DNA of 64,000 bases from Capra hircus (Eukaryota; Chordata; Mammalia; Artiodactyla; Bovidae): the NCBI RefSeq assembly GCF_001704415.2, contig NC_030831.1, forward strand, positions 42,206,134-42,270,133, written 5' to 3'. The position numbers were made by a program, and so were the translations under genes. Within the stretch, counting starts at the first letter, position 1. The number at the start of each line of letters is the position of its first letter. Positions 21,038-30,312 of this stretch are shown here, piece after piece. The notes below the pieces were generated by a model, which was given only the letters and a program-made list of their open reading frames with translations, had not been told where the DNA came from and did not search any database.

Positions 21038-23158
21038 AGTGAATTAAAGATGTCTGAATCCAGTGGAAGGAAAGGGAAGAAAACGGTCCCTATTGAAAGT
21101 GCACATCCTGTTTTCTAATTTTCATAAAAACCTGGGATCGAGAAGCGGTTGTTTTCCTAGGAAGGCTCAGGATGGGAAGTGAACCTTGGAGGAGATTCAC
21201 ATTGGTGCCTTTTGTGGGGTGAGATGTGGCTGACCAGGTAGTGTGGTAACAGGGCCAGTTGGTACCTTCAAGGCTCAACAAACATTCATTGAAGACCTAC
21301 AGTGTAAAAATCAAGAAAGAGATCATGAGCCGATGAAAGACCTTGAACTCTCTGTAACTTAGTGTGAGCCATTCTTGAGCCCTTCCATGCTGGTCCCACC
21401 AGCCCTTGATGGTTGGGGATACTGAGTCTGCTGTCAAAAAAAGTGAGAGTCCTTACGAGATCAGGGCCTCATTCACACTTCTTCACATGGGCTGCAATGA
21501 AGAAAACAGTTTGAAATCTCAGACTTCGATTTTTTTCAGCTTGAGAATATGTTGTCAATTTGATGCTCTTACCACTTTTCTCAGCTTGTGAGAATCATTT
21601 GAAAATCTTAGGACATGGAAGCTGAAAACACTTATTTTTGGTTCAAGAGCTTAAGTTCCAGACAGGTTCCCCTAAAACTGTTGGCAAATTGGAACTTGGA
21701 CACCTTGGTATACTTTGCAGGGTTTTAAGGATTTTGTGCACCTTGTCAACATTATGGGTTCCGTGATTCTGCTTGCAGGCTGAGCCATTATCTTGCCTCT
21801 TAACAAAGTTTAAAAAAAATGTGGGTTGCACATTCAAGTGACCTCGTTCCAGGTGGCATGCAGGCTTATTTTGGAATCTTTCATCATCTGGCAGTCCCCA
21901 AGGACCAGAGCTTGTCTCTAGATACGATTGCCTAGCTAAGGAGGTGCATGGCCTGGAGGAGTTTGCAACTTTGGGCTGGCTGTTCAGTGCTCCCATCTTG
22001 CATAAAAGAGCTGGTCTTAACCACGCAAAGCAGGTTACCCACCTGTGAGCCTGTGGCTTAGTTTCAGAAGCCCACGTGGTTGGGAGCCACTCGTTTGCCT
22101 TTCTGTGCAGCCTTAACTTTTCAAGGCATTGGCTGGCCACATGCCTGTAGTCACTCTTGGAGCAGTTGTGGAAAGAGAAGACGGCCCTCGGGCACAAAGA
22201 CATTTGCAGGAACGTGGGGTCTTTTCTGAAGATGGAGGCTCAAGCCTTGTCCACAGGAGTCTTGCTTATCTTCCTTTATTTTGCCTTGAGATTACTTTCT
22301 GACTGTTCTAATCTCAGAACCGTAACCGTGTGATGTGATGTAAAGGCCTGGACGTTAGTGTTGTTCCAAGTTGTCCAGCAGCGTCCTTTGCCCAGTTTCC
22401 CCGAATGTGCTTTTCTGTTTTCCTTCCTCTCCCGTGTGGTACGCATGCGCACGTGTGTAAATACAACTTCAGATTTGTTACAGCGACATGTGATCCATTC
22501 CCCTGGCTGAGTGTGGCTCCTGGCTCAATCGTGGAAAACGGGCATGGGCTCTCAGGGGGATTGTCTCCCCATGAGAATTCCCCCAGGTGGCAGTGGAATT
22601 GTGCCACTGCATGCTCGTAATTGAGCTGCTGTCTTTATAGTGGGGGGCGGTGTATAGGGGACTTTCTTGCAGACCAGAGAAACCAGGAGAGCTGAAGCCA
22701 GCCTTTAGCCAAGCAAAGGGCTGGACCCCGTGGAGGACCCAGGGGGGCTCAGGTGACCGAGATGTGTCCCCTGAGGTTGAGGAACGTGACCTGTGATGGC
22801 CCAAGAGGCTCCCCTCAGGGCCCTGCGTCTCTCTACTCTGTGACGCTCATCACAACTTGAATAGCGAGTGAAAGAAAGGGCTCTGAGCCACATTCAACCC
22901 TGTTAGGTTCTGGTTTAACCTTCGTTACTAAAACCAGACCCAGAGATCCGGTGTCAACACTTAACTGTGTACACTGCCCCCTCCCTCATGTTTTCATAAG
23001 GGGCCTCTGTCTGGGCTGGACCCAGTTCTCACGTATAGAAGACGCCGCTGCAGACCTTAGGACCTACCTGTCCACCTTGTATTCTGTAGTAAAGCACTGC
23101 CTTCCACGTTGTCCAATTGTATCTGTTATTTTTGGTTTAACGCACACTGATTCATACT

Positions 23159-23164
23159 AATAAA
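23159..23164 (+). terminator. RAB31: RAB31 polyadenylation signal
   Basis: A canonical AATAAA is followed 20-35 bases later by a T-rich stretch (TTTGTCTTTTTCTTAC), the usual cleavage-site arrangement. Its distance from the stop suits the long RAB31 3' UTR. No EST or RNA evidence is available here. Confidence 0.65.
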
Positions 23165-23829
23165 TATTTTAAGTTTTATCAAGTTTGTCTTTTTCTTACT
23201 ATAATGTTGGGTTGAATAATCGCAATTTTTTAAGTCAGTTGCTGGCAATGGGAGGAGGGGTTGGAAGGCCAATGTCTCTAAGCTTCAGTTTCCTCGTATA
23301 TAAGATGCAGAGTGTAATTCAAGTGCACCCTTACCCACAATTCTGGAATCTCAAAAGCCTTAGAAGGGACTTTTTCTGAAGTTTGATACAGACTCCTCTG
23401 GCTGTAAAATCAGAGTTGAGTGGATGTGATGTTCTTTGTAGTTATTCATCCCACCAAGGAGAGGGGCAATGTCTGCACGTGCTGTTGCAGAAATCCTGCC
23501 GTTTGCTCATCGGTTGATCCTTGGCTCTGCTGTAGGCTCTGTGATCGATGCACCAGATTGCTGTCAGAAAACCCAAGCAAGATTCTGAGTTCCCAAAACC
23601 CCTGCCCCCAACGTGTCACGCAAGGTATGATAGCCACCATATTCCTGAGGAACTGTCCGTGGGGGCTCTGGGCAACCAGTGGGGCCGTGTGTACACAAAT
23701 TCCACCACCCTAGGGGTCTGCTGAGTGGGCTGCACGGGTTTCACTCGACAGAGAATACCTCTTTCAGTCCTGGCACAGAGCCGATGCTCATAAACGACGC
23801 TTGAGTATAGTGACCTGCTTTGCCCCAGC

Positions 23830-23970
23830 TGCTGCACCAGGTGTTTTATATCACATGACCTTCTGTTTGCACAACCCCTTTATCAGGCAGATACCACGAT
23901 TGCATCCATTCTACAAATAAGGAAACTGAGGCCCAGGAAGTTAGTAAGTCGTGTAAAACCATACACTAGG
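23830..23970 (-). mobile_element. MIR SINE
   Basis: The antisense MIR core CCATTCTACAAATAAGGAAAC TGAGGCCCAGGAAGTTAGTA is well preserved. Confidence 0.8.
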
Positions 23971-23975
23971 AAGAG

Positions 23976-24183
23976 CTGTTGTTTAGTCATTAAATTGTGT
24001 CTGACTCTTTTGTGACTCCTTGGATGTAGCCCACCAGGCTCCTCTGTCCATGGGACTTCCTAGGGCAAGAATATGGAGTGGGCTGTCATTTCTTCTCCCG
24101 GGGATCTTCCTGGACCAGGGATCGAACCCACATCTCCTGCACTGGCAGGTGGATTCTCTACCACTGAGCCACCAGGGAAGCCC
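23976..24183 (-). mobile_element. Bov-tA SINE
   Basis: This is an antisense full-length copy (GTTTAGTCATTAAATTGTGTC ... CTGAGCCACCAGGGAAGCCC). Confidence 0.93.
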
Positions 24184-24289
24184 AGACTAGGAGGAGAGGA
24201 GGAGCCAAATGTCAGCTTCTGTTATTTTTTCCTTTTTCAATTAAGATTTTTTTTAAATGGATTTTTAAAATTTTCAATTAAAGATTTAA

Positions 24290-24555
24290 TTTTCAATTAA
24301 GATTTAAAAAAATTTTTTTAATGGAGATATAATTAACATATTAGTTTCAAATGTACAACACAATGATTCTATATTTGTGTATCTTGTGAAATGATCACCA
24401 TGTAAGTCTAATTAACATCCGTCACCACACATAGTTAAAATTTCTCGTGATGAGAACTTTTAAGATCTACTCTCTTAGCAATGTTCAAATATGCAGTGTG
24501 GTATTATTAATGATTAATTACATATTAATATATTGATTAATTATAGACACCATGC
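24290..24555 (-). mobile_element. Old L1 3' UTR fragment
   Basis: Blocks seen: TAATGGAGATATAATTAACAT, GTGAAATGATCACCATGTAAG, CTACTCTCTTAGCAATGTTC. They match an L1M-type 3' end; strand is assigned from the T-rich left end. Confidence 0.65.
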
Positions 24556-25286
24556 TCCTGGGGGATTTCAGCCTAAGGAACATGGTTTTACCCTGGTGAC
24601 AGCTCTGTCTTCAATTCCTGCCCTTTCTTCATAATATGTAGGTACACAGGGCTGTGCGAACTCTGGCTGGTTGTGGGTACACAGGGCTGTACGGACTTGC
24701 TGTTCCTGAGCCCCATGCCTCCTGCCAGTTCCCAGGTGAGGCGGTTGGTCTGGCCTGGTCCTGGAACTGGGAACTGTTAAGGATGGAGGAGGCTGTCTGG
24801 GGCTGGGGCCCATGCTGTCACCCACTGGTCAAGCCTGTGCCCCTGGTCCTTGCCTCTCACTGCAAATCCCCCTGCGCTGTGGCTTCTTTGTTCTTGAGCT
24901 TCTCCTGGTTAGAAGAACACAGCCCCACTTGGGATGTGAGGACCTCCCTGGCCCAGCAATCTGCCTATGACCCCTGCTGCCATGGGCACATGGAACCCAC
25001 ATGGCTGTGCCATTTCCTAGCCTTCCAGGGCGTGCGGGAGGCAGATGCTCCTTCGCTTCCAGCTCTCCTCTGAACACATCCAACCTGGGTCCTTGCTGGG
25101 GCTTCTGCCTGGAGAGGGGAGGCCAAGATTCTCTGTCACATGGATGGGGGACCATGTTCTCACTACTGCCTCTTCTCAGTTAGGGAACTCCTCCACGTCG
25201 TAATCTCCCTTCCCAGCACCCAAACCAGACATCTGACCAGCAGGTAGGACTCTGCAGAAGAGGGTGATGCAGTTGAGAGGAAACCT

Positions 25287-25640
25287 CGTTGTTTAGTCAT
25301 TCAGTTGTGTCCAAATCTTTTCGACCCCAACTGCAGCACACCAGGCTTCCCTGTCCTTCACTATCTCCTGGAGTTTACTCAAAGTCATGTCCATTGAATG
25401 AGTGATGCCATCCAAACATCTTATCCTCTGTTGCTGCCTTCTCCTGCATTCAGTCTTTCCAAGCATCAGGGTCTTTTCCAATGAGTTGGCTCTTTGCATC
25501 AGGTGGCCAAAGTATTGGAGCTTCAGCTTCAGCATCTGTCCTTCCAGTGACTATTCAGGGTTGTTTTCCTTTTAGATTGACTATTTTGATCTCCTTGAGG
25601 TCCCAGGGACTCTCAAGAGTCTTCTCCAGCACCACAGTTC
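25287..25640 (-). mobile_element. BovB 3' fragment
   Basis: Antisense BovB tail from CGTTGTTTAGTCATTCAGTTG to CTTCTCCAGCACCACAGTTC. Confidence 0.92.
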
Positions 25641-25774
25641 GAGGAGATCACAGAGGAGACCTTAGTAGATGGTTGTGGTGGCCAAGTCATAAAGAGAAGG
25701 CTGTGGCTGGGGAGGACCTGGAGGAAGGGGGTAGGAAAGGTGGTTTCAAGTTATCTCCCTGGCAGGCAGCCCAG

Positions 25775-25985
25775 CCCAGTATCAGGAGTGTGGGCTCAGA
25801 ACTTGCCCCACAGATGAGCTCTGTGACCTTGAGTTGGTCCCATAACTTCTCCAAGGCTGAGTTTTCTCACTTGTAAGGTGGAGATCACAATGGGACTTAC
25901 CTCAGTGGTTTGTTGTAGGAAATAATGCCTGTGAATTCATTTCAGGGACTGGGCATGGCCCCACACATAGAGCAGCCCTAAAACC
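25775..25985 (+). mobile_element. MIR SINE
   Basis: Sense MIR: GTGTGGGCTCAGAACTTGCC, GAGCTCTGTGACCTTGAGTTG, then TTTTCTCACTTGTAAGGTGG and GGGACTTACCTCAGTGGTTTG. Confidence 0.8.
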
Positions 25986-26127
25986 CAGAGTGTCATGAAA
26001 CTCTCAAATGGGACACTTGTGAAAACAGAGAGGGCAGGCCGGCTGTAGGCTCCACCCCAGTACAGGTTGTTACTCGACATATGATGTTTGGTTGGAGAAG
26101 GTCGAAGAGGATGGCCTTGCTGGTGCC

Positions 26128-26142
26128 ATGAGGCACCTGTGA
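26128..26142 (+). other. Possible four-codon upstream ORF before TXNDC2
   Basis: An ATG followed by three codons and TGA lies 32 bases before the chosen TXNDC2 start, out of frame with it. It matters only if the transcript begins upstream of 26128, which the sequence cannot show. Confidence 0.3.
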
Positions 26143-26173
26143 AGTAGGGGTGGGTAGAGACCAGGAACTGGAA

Positions 26174-26246
26174 ATGGAAAGTGATGAAGCTGGGGTCCTG
26201 GAGGAACCAGAAATGAGGTCAGACAACCAAGGAGAAACAAATGAAG
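26174..26246 (+). CDS. TXNDC2: TXNDC2 first coding exon
   Basis: The exon encodes MESDEAGVLEEPEMRSDNQG followed by ETNEG. This aligns with the N-terminus of human TXNDC2 (Sptrx-1) as I remember it. It ends AATGAAG|GTGAGG at 26246/26247, and the phase-1 end joins the second exon to make a Glu codon and an open frame. I chose the ATG at 26174 because it is the only in-frame ATG after an in-frame TGA at 26129, and its context is favourable (G at -3, G at +4). The reading frame stays open upstream of it for a further eight residues. The codon at 26150 that aligns with the human initiator Met is GTG here, so this protein would start at the equivalent of human Met9. The gene has no start overlap with any neighbour. 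Confidence 0.8.
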
Positions 26247-26548
26247 GTGAGGATAAAGGTCAGGAGGAGGGAAGGGGGCTGCTTTGGGGACCTGTGTGCT
26301 TAGAGGGTCAGCTGCAGTGTCAAGCTAAGCAGAGAAGTTTGTAGTTAAAGGGAAAAAAGCCTAGGTGAAGATTACATGTAATCACAGGCTGCTTGGTCTT
26401 GTGTGGAATATGAGTATGCAAATGAATGTATCAGTTAGAAGACTACTTTCCACGCTTTAAGAAGGACGCCTGCCCATCTTCCTTGGAGTAGATGATCAGA
26501 ATGCTTTTGTTTCTTCTCTGATAGTTTTATTTTTATCTTTTTCTTCAG
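26247..26548 (+). other. TXNDC2: TXNDC2 intron
   Basis: This is a 302-bp intron with a consensus donor (GTGAGG) and a strong acceptor, a long T/C tract ending TTCTTCAG at 26541-26548. It carries no recognisable repeat. An octamer-like ATGCAAAT lies near 26416. Confidence 0.8.
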
Positions 26549-28554
26549 AAAGTCCATTATTACAGGTTATGCCCAGCCATGTGACTCTCCAGGTCCCAGC
26601 GCACCCCCTGGAGGCCTTTGTCCATGAGGTCAGCAATGTTCAACGTACACATGTGGGGGCATCCGAAGCCCTGCAGGCCATGCACACACTCCCACCTGAG
26701 CAGAGCGGTGACACCCCCAGCTCTTCAGCCCAAGTTGTCCTGCCTAAGCAGGGGGACTTTCTCAATTCCTCAGCAAAAGCCATCCCGTCCGAGCAGGCTG
26801 ACACTCCCAGTTTCCCACAAAAAACCATCCTATCAAAAGAGAGGGAAATTCTCGATTCCCCCCAGAAGAACATCTTGCCCAAGCAGGCTGCCACCCCCAA
26901 TTCCTCAACCCAAACCATTTCACCAAAGCAGAGTGACATTCCCAATTTCCCAGAAAAAAACATCCCACCAAAAGAGGGTGACATTCTTAATCCCCCCAGT
27001 AAAACCACCCTGCACAAGCAGGCCAACAACCCCAATTCTTCAGAAAAAACCACCTCACCCAAGCAGGGCGACACCCCCAAGCCCTCAGCCAAAATCATTT
27101 TGCCCAAGGAGACTGATGCCCCCATCTCCCCAATCCAAACCATTCTGCCCAATCAGAATGCCTCCAAATTCTCAGAAAAAGCCATCTCAACAAAAGAGGG
27201 TGACATTTTCAACTCCCCAGCCAAATTCATTCTATCATGGCCAGCTAACTCCCCCAATTTCCCAGCCAAGATCAATCCATCATGGCAGGCTGACTCCTCC
27301 AAGTTCCCAGCCAAGATCATCTCACTCAAACAGGCTGACTCCCCTAACTCCCCAAACCAAATCCCCCCACCCAAGCAGACCGACTCCCCCAGTTTCCCAG
27401 GCAAAATCATTCCATCACAGCAGGCTGACTCCCCCAAGTTCCCATTCAAAACTACCCTGCACAAGCAGGTGGACATCCCCACTTCTTCAGAAGAAAGCAT
27501 CTCACCCAAGCAGGGCAATGCCCCCAATTTTCCAGCAAAATTCAGTTTTCCCAAGAAGAGCAAAACCCACAAGTTCACAACCAAAGCCATTCTGTCCAAG
27601 CAGGGTGACACCCCAAAGTCCTCAGCCAAAACCATCCTGCCCAAGGAGGGTGAGACCCCCAAGTCCTCAGCGGAAACCATTCTGCCCAAGGCGGGTGAGA
27701 TCCCCAAGTCCTCAGCCGAAACCATTCTGCCCAAGGAGGGTGAGACCCTCAAGCCCTCAGCCAAAACCATTCTGCCCAAGGAAGGTCAGGCTCCCAAGTC
27801 CTCAACAAAAACTGTTCTACTCAAGGAAGGTGAGACCCCCAAGTCCTCAGCCAAAACCATTCTGCCCAAGGAGGGTGAGACCCCCAAGTCCTCAACTGAA
27901 ATCATTTTGCCCAAGGAGGGTGAGACCCCCAAGTCCTCAGCCGAAACCATTCTGCCCAAGGAGGGTGAGACCCCCAAGTCCTCAGCCAAAACCATTCTGC
28001 CCAAGGAGGGTGAGACCCCCAAGTCCTCAGCCGAAACCATTCTGCCCAAGGAGGGTGAGACCCCCAAGTCCTCAGCCGAAACCATTCTGCCCAAGGAGGG
28101 TGAGACCCCCAAGTCCTCAACTAAAACCATTCTACTCAAAGAGGGTGAGACCACCAGGTCCTTAGAGGACACGGTCTGGCACCCAGAAGGTAATAGCCTG
28201 CAGTCAGAGGAAGACACAGAGCTCCTGGATGACAACCTGGTGAAGGTGATCCTGAGCAAAGACGACTTCAAGGTGGCGCTAAAGGAAGCTGGGGAGCAGC
28301 TGGTGGCCGTGGACTTCTCTGCCACGTGGTGCCAGCCCTGCAAGACCATCAAGTCCTTCTTCCAGGCCCTGTCCCTGAAGCACAAGGATGTGGTGTTCCT
28401 GGAAGTGGATGCCGACAAGTGTGAGGAACTGGTGAGAGAGTGCAAGGTCGATTGCGTTCCAACCTTTCAGTTTTATAGAAAAGAAGAAAAGGTGGGCCAG
28501 TTTTCTGGTGCCCTGCACGAAAAACTTGAGACACTCATTACAGAATTAAAGTGA
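26549..28554 (+). CDS. TXNDC2: TXNDC2 second coding exon: repeat region plus thioredoxin domain
   Basis: This is spermatid thioredoxin (Sptrx-1), a male germ-line protein of the sperm-tail fibrous sheath. With the first exon it gives a 692-residue protein. Residues of about 80-560 are a chain of about 32 copies of a 15-residue, Lys/Pro/Ser-rich repeat (type PKSSAETILPKEGET). The first 20 copies are divergent and the last 12 nearly identical. A short linker leads to a C-terminal thioredoxin domain of about 105 residues (28234-28551). This keeps the buried Asp in AVDFSATW, the cis-Pro loop VPTFQF and the FLEVDAD strand. The catalytic motif reads W-C-Q-P-C (Cys619 and Cys622 of the spliced protein), whereas the family norm is W-C-G-P-C. 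The frame is open to TGA at 28552. No AATAAA is obvious in the next 250 bases. The protein appears full length and functional apart from the active-site change. Confidence 0.93.
26713..28152 (+). repeat. 45-bp (15-codon) coding tandem repeat in TXNDC2
   Basis: Counting units from the Thr codon at 26713, I find 20 divergent units to 27609, spanning 299 codons, so one unit lacks a residue (near the NQNASKFS segment). Twelve much more uniform units follow from 27613 to 28152. The 45-bp period is a multiple of three, so unit gain or loss keeps the frame. The same period creates stop-free stretches in the other frames. Confidence 0.95.
28234..28551 (+). other. TXNDC2: Thioredoxin domain of TXNDC2
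   Basis: The domain starts NLVKVILSKDDF and ends ETLITELK. It contains the full thioredoxin-fold order: beta-1, alpha-1, the VAVDFSATW strand, the CxxC turn at 28330-28341, the FLEVDAD strand, the CVPTFQFY cis-Pro loop and the VGQFSGA strand. The residue after KTIK is Ser; most thioredoxins have Pro there (KPFF). Confidence 0.93.
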
Positions 28555-28804
28555 TCACGTGTTCCAAAAGTGTTAGAAATAGTCGGCTATTCATAGCTTC
28601 TGATTTTCTTATATATGAAAAAAGATGAGGGGTGACGAAAGTGTGTGTGAGTGGCACCTGCTCGTAAATTAGGAACATTAACTCTACCCTTTCTGAAAAG
28701 CCCTAATGCCTGTTGTGCCCATGTTCTTGTTGATGGAACGGGTGTGAAATTATAATATCATTTCCTCTGATTTAGATGGGAAGTCTGGCTGTCCTACCTC
28801 CCCC

Positions 28805-28926
28805 CACCTTTTTTTTTTGGCTGCACTACATGGCATGTGGAATCTTAGTTCCCCAACTAAGGATTAAACCTGTACCCCTTGGATTGGAAACCCAAAGTCT
28901 TAACTGCTGGACCATCAAGGAAGTCC
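28805..28926 (-). mobile_element. CHR-type SINE
   Basis: Antisense: GGCTGCACTACATGGCATGTG, TTAGTTCCCCAACTAAGGAT, then AACTGCTGGACCATCAAGGA and AGTCCC. Confidence 0.85.
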
Positions 28927-29037
28927 CTGTCCCCTATTTTTTTAACCTTGATTTTTTATTTTTCACTCACTCTTGAAAATTTTTCTTTCACTCACTCATT
29001 TAGTCCTAGGGGCAACATTGGAAATTTAGATAATTCT

Positions 29038-29252
29038 TTTGTTGTTGTTGTTCAATAGCTAAGTTGTGTCCAACTCTTTGCCACCCTATGAACTGCAGCA
29101 TGCCAGCTTTCCCTTCCTTCACTATCTTCCAGAGTTTGCTCAAACTCATGTCCATTGAGTTAGTGATGCCATCCAACCATCTCGTCCTCTGTCGCACCCT
29201 TCTTCTCCTGCCCTCGATCTTTCCCAGCATCAGGGTCTTTTCAAATGAGTCA
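29038..29252 (-). mobile_element. BovB 3' fragment (3' half of an inverted pair)
   Basis: Antisense BovB tail from TTGTTGTTGTTGTTCAATAGC to the CAGCATCAGGGTCTTTTCAA block. It stops abruptly at about 29252, where sense BovB sequence begins. Confidence 0.9.
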
Positions 29253-29600
29253 AACAGGAGATGGCAAGAGTGAACATCAACATTTTAGGAATCAGTGAAC
29301 TAAAATGGACAGGAATGGGATAATTTAATTCAGATGACCACTCTATCTACTACTGTAGGCAAGAATCCCTGAGAAAGAATGGAGCAGCCCTTATAGTCAA
29401 CAAGAGTCCAAAATGCAGATCTTGATTGCAGTCTCAAAAGTGACAGTGATGTTGGTTCATTTCCAAGGCAAACCATTCAACATCACAGTAACAAGTCTAT
29501 GCCCCAGTCTCTAATGCTGAAGAAGCTGAAGTTAAATGATTCTATGAAGACCTACAAGACTTCTTAGAACTGACACCAAAAATATTCTGTAGAGGGACAT
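29253..29600 (+). mobile_element. BovB endonuclease-region fragment (inverted partner)
   Basis: Translation of the + strand gives decayed RTE endonuclease sequence with stops: ARVNINILGISELKWTGMG, then YYCRQESLRKNGAALIVNK, then FYEDLQDFLELTPK. Its orientation is opposite to the adjoining 3' fragment. Confidence 0.8.
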
Positions 29601-30063
29601 GATTTAATGATAAGTGGGAATTTCTTTTCTGATGTTCATGAACCTTTGGGATTTCTGATAAGATATTTTTGGAAGTAAAGAATTTGAGAGTCACATATCT
29701 AACCTCCTTCATGTACAGGAAGTGCTACGGCGACATCAGGGAATTTCACAGGCTCTGTAAACCTCTAAAGGGTTCATTGGTGTCAGAGCTGAGATGGAGG
29801 CCATGGTTCCAGATTTTAAGTTCGGACCTCTTTCTACTGATCCATGCTCACACAATCTGAGACAACGCGAAACTTGTGGTTTGCTGCTACCAAGAGCTTT
29901 ATGATTCAAATTTCAGTTAGTGTGACCCTTGCTGCCATTATGACATCAGCACCCTAGTAACAAGTTCCTGCTTTGTCGTTCTGGTGACTGGGTTTCCGAC
30001 ACCTGCTCTCAGGCGTCTTAGACTATATGTGTATGTACGTATATGCATATGTAAGCACTCGTA

Positions 30064-30270
30064 TGGGCTTCCCAGGTGGCTCGGTGGGAAAGAATCCACT
30101 GGCCAATGCAGGAGACACAGGAGATGCAGGTACTGTTCCTGAGTCAGGGAGATCCCCCAGAAGAGGAAATGGCAACTCACTCTAATATTCTTGCCTGGGA
30201 AATCTCATGGACAGAGAAACCTGATAGGCTATAGTCCATGGGGTCACAAAGAGTCAGATACAGCTGAGCA
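30064..30270 (+). mobile_element. Bov-tA SINE
   Basis: This is a sense copy (GGGCTTCCCAGGTGGCTCGG ... AGTCAGATACAGCTGAGCAC) running into a microsatellite. Confidence 0.92.
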
Positions 30271-30312
30271 CATACATACATACATACATACACACACACA
30301 TATACATATATT
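30270..30312 (+). repeat. (CATA)n/(CA)n microsatellite
   Basis: CATACATACATACATACATA is followed by ACACACACACATATACATAT, directly at the tail of a Bov-tA SINE. Confidence 0.9.

Larger units (their letters stand above)
19712..23185 (+). other. RAB31: RAB31 3' UTR (approximate extent)
   Basis: The sequence downstream of the stop is mostly single-copy with no further splice-linked coding. The first strong polyadenylation arrangement is AATAAA at 23159 followed within about 25 bases by a T-rich tract. That gives a 3' UTR of about 3.5 kb, in keeping with the long 3' UTR I recall for RAB31. A second possible AATAAA occurs near 20430 and could give a short isoform. A ruminant SINE sits inside at 20832-21037. 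The ORFs of 60-190 codons here, for example on the - strand at 21643-22203, are not gene-like. Confidence 0.7.
23186..26173. other. RAB31-TXNDC2 intergenic region
   Basis: The region holds MIR, Bov-tA, L1 and BovB copies (listed separately). An AT-rich cluster with a TTTTCAATTAA(A)GATTT motif three times lies at 24233-24310. A 35-bp-spaced duplication of GGTACACAGGGCTGT lies at 24641 and 24676. A TXNDC2 promoter or non-coding first exon should lie near the right end, but I cannot place it. Confidence 0.6.

Noticed and set aside
21643..22203. 186-codon - strand frame opposite the RAB31 3' UTR
   Set aside because: It has no known domain, no splice context, and lies opposite a UTR. It is most likely a chance open frame.
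26618..28165. A 515-codon + strand frame overlapping TXNDC2 in another frame
   Set aside because: The 45-bp period of the TXNDC2 array means a unit without stops in one alternative frame stays open throughout. The product is a low-complexity Pro/Arg/Lys repeat and the true frame is fixed by the thioredoxin domain and the splice join.
26640..28445. Antisense frames of about 170-220 codons opposite TXNDC2
   Set aside because: Same cause: periodic, stop-free reverse strand of the 45-bp repeat. There is no independent start or splice evidence.
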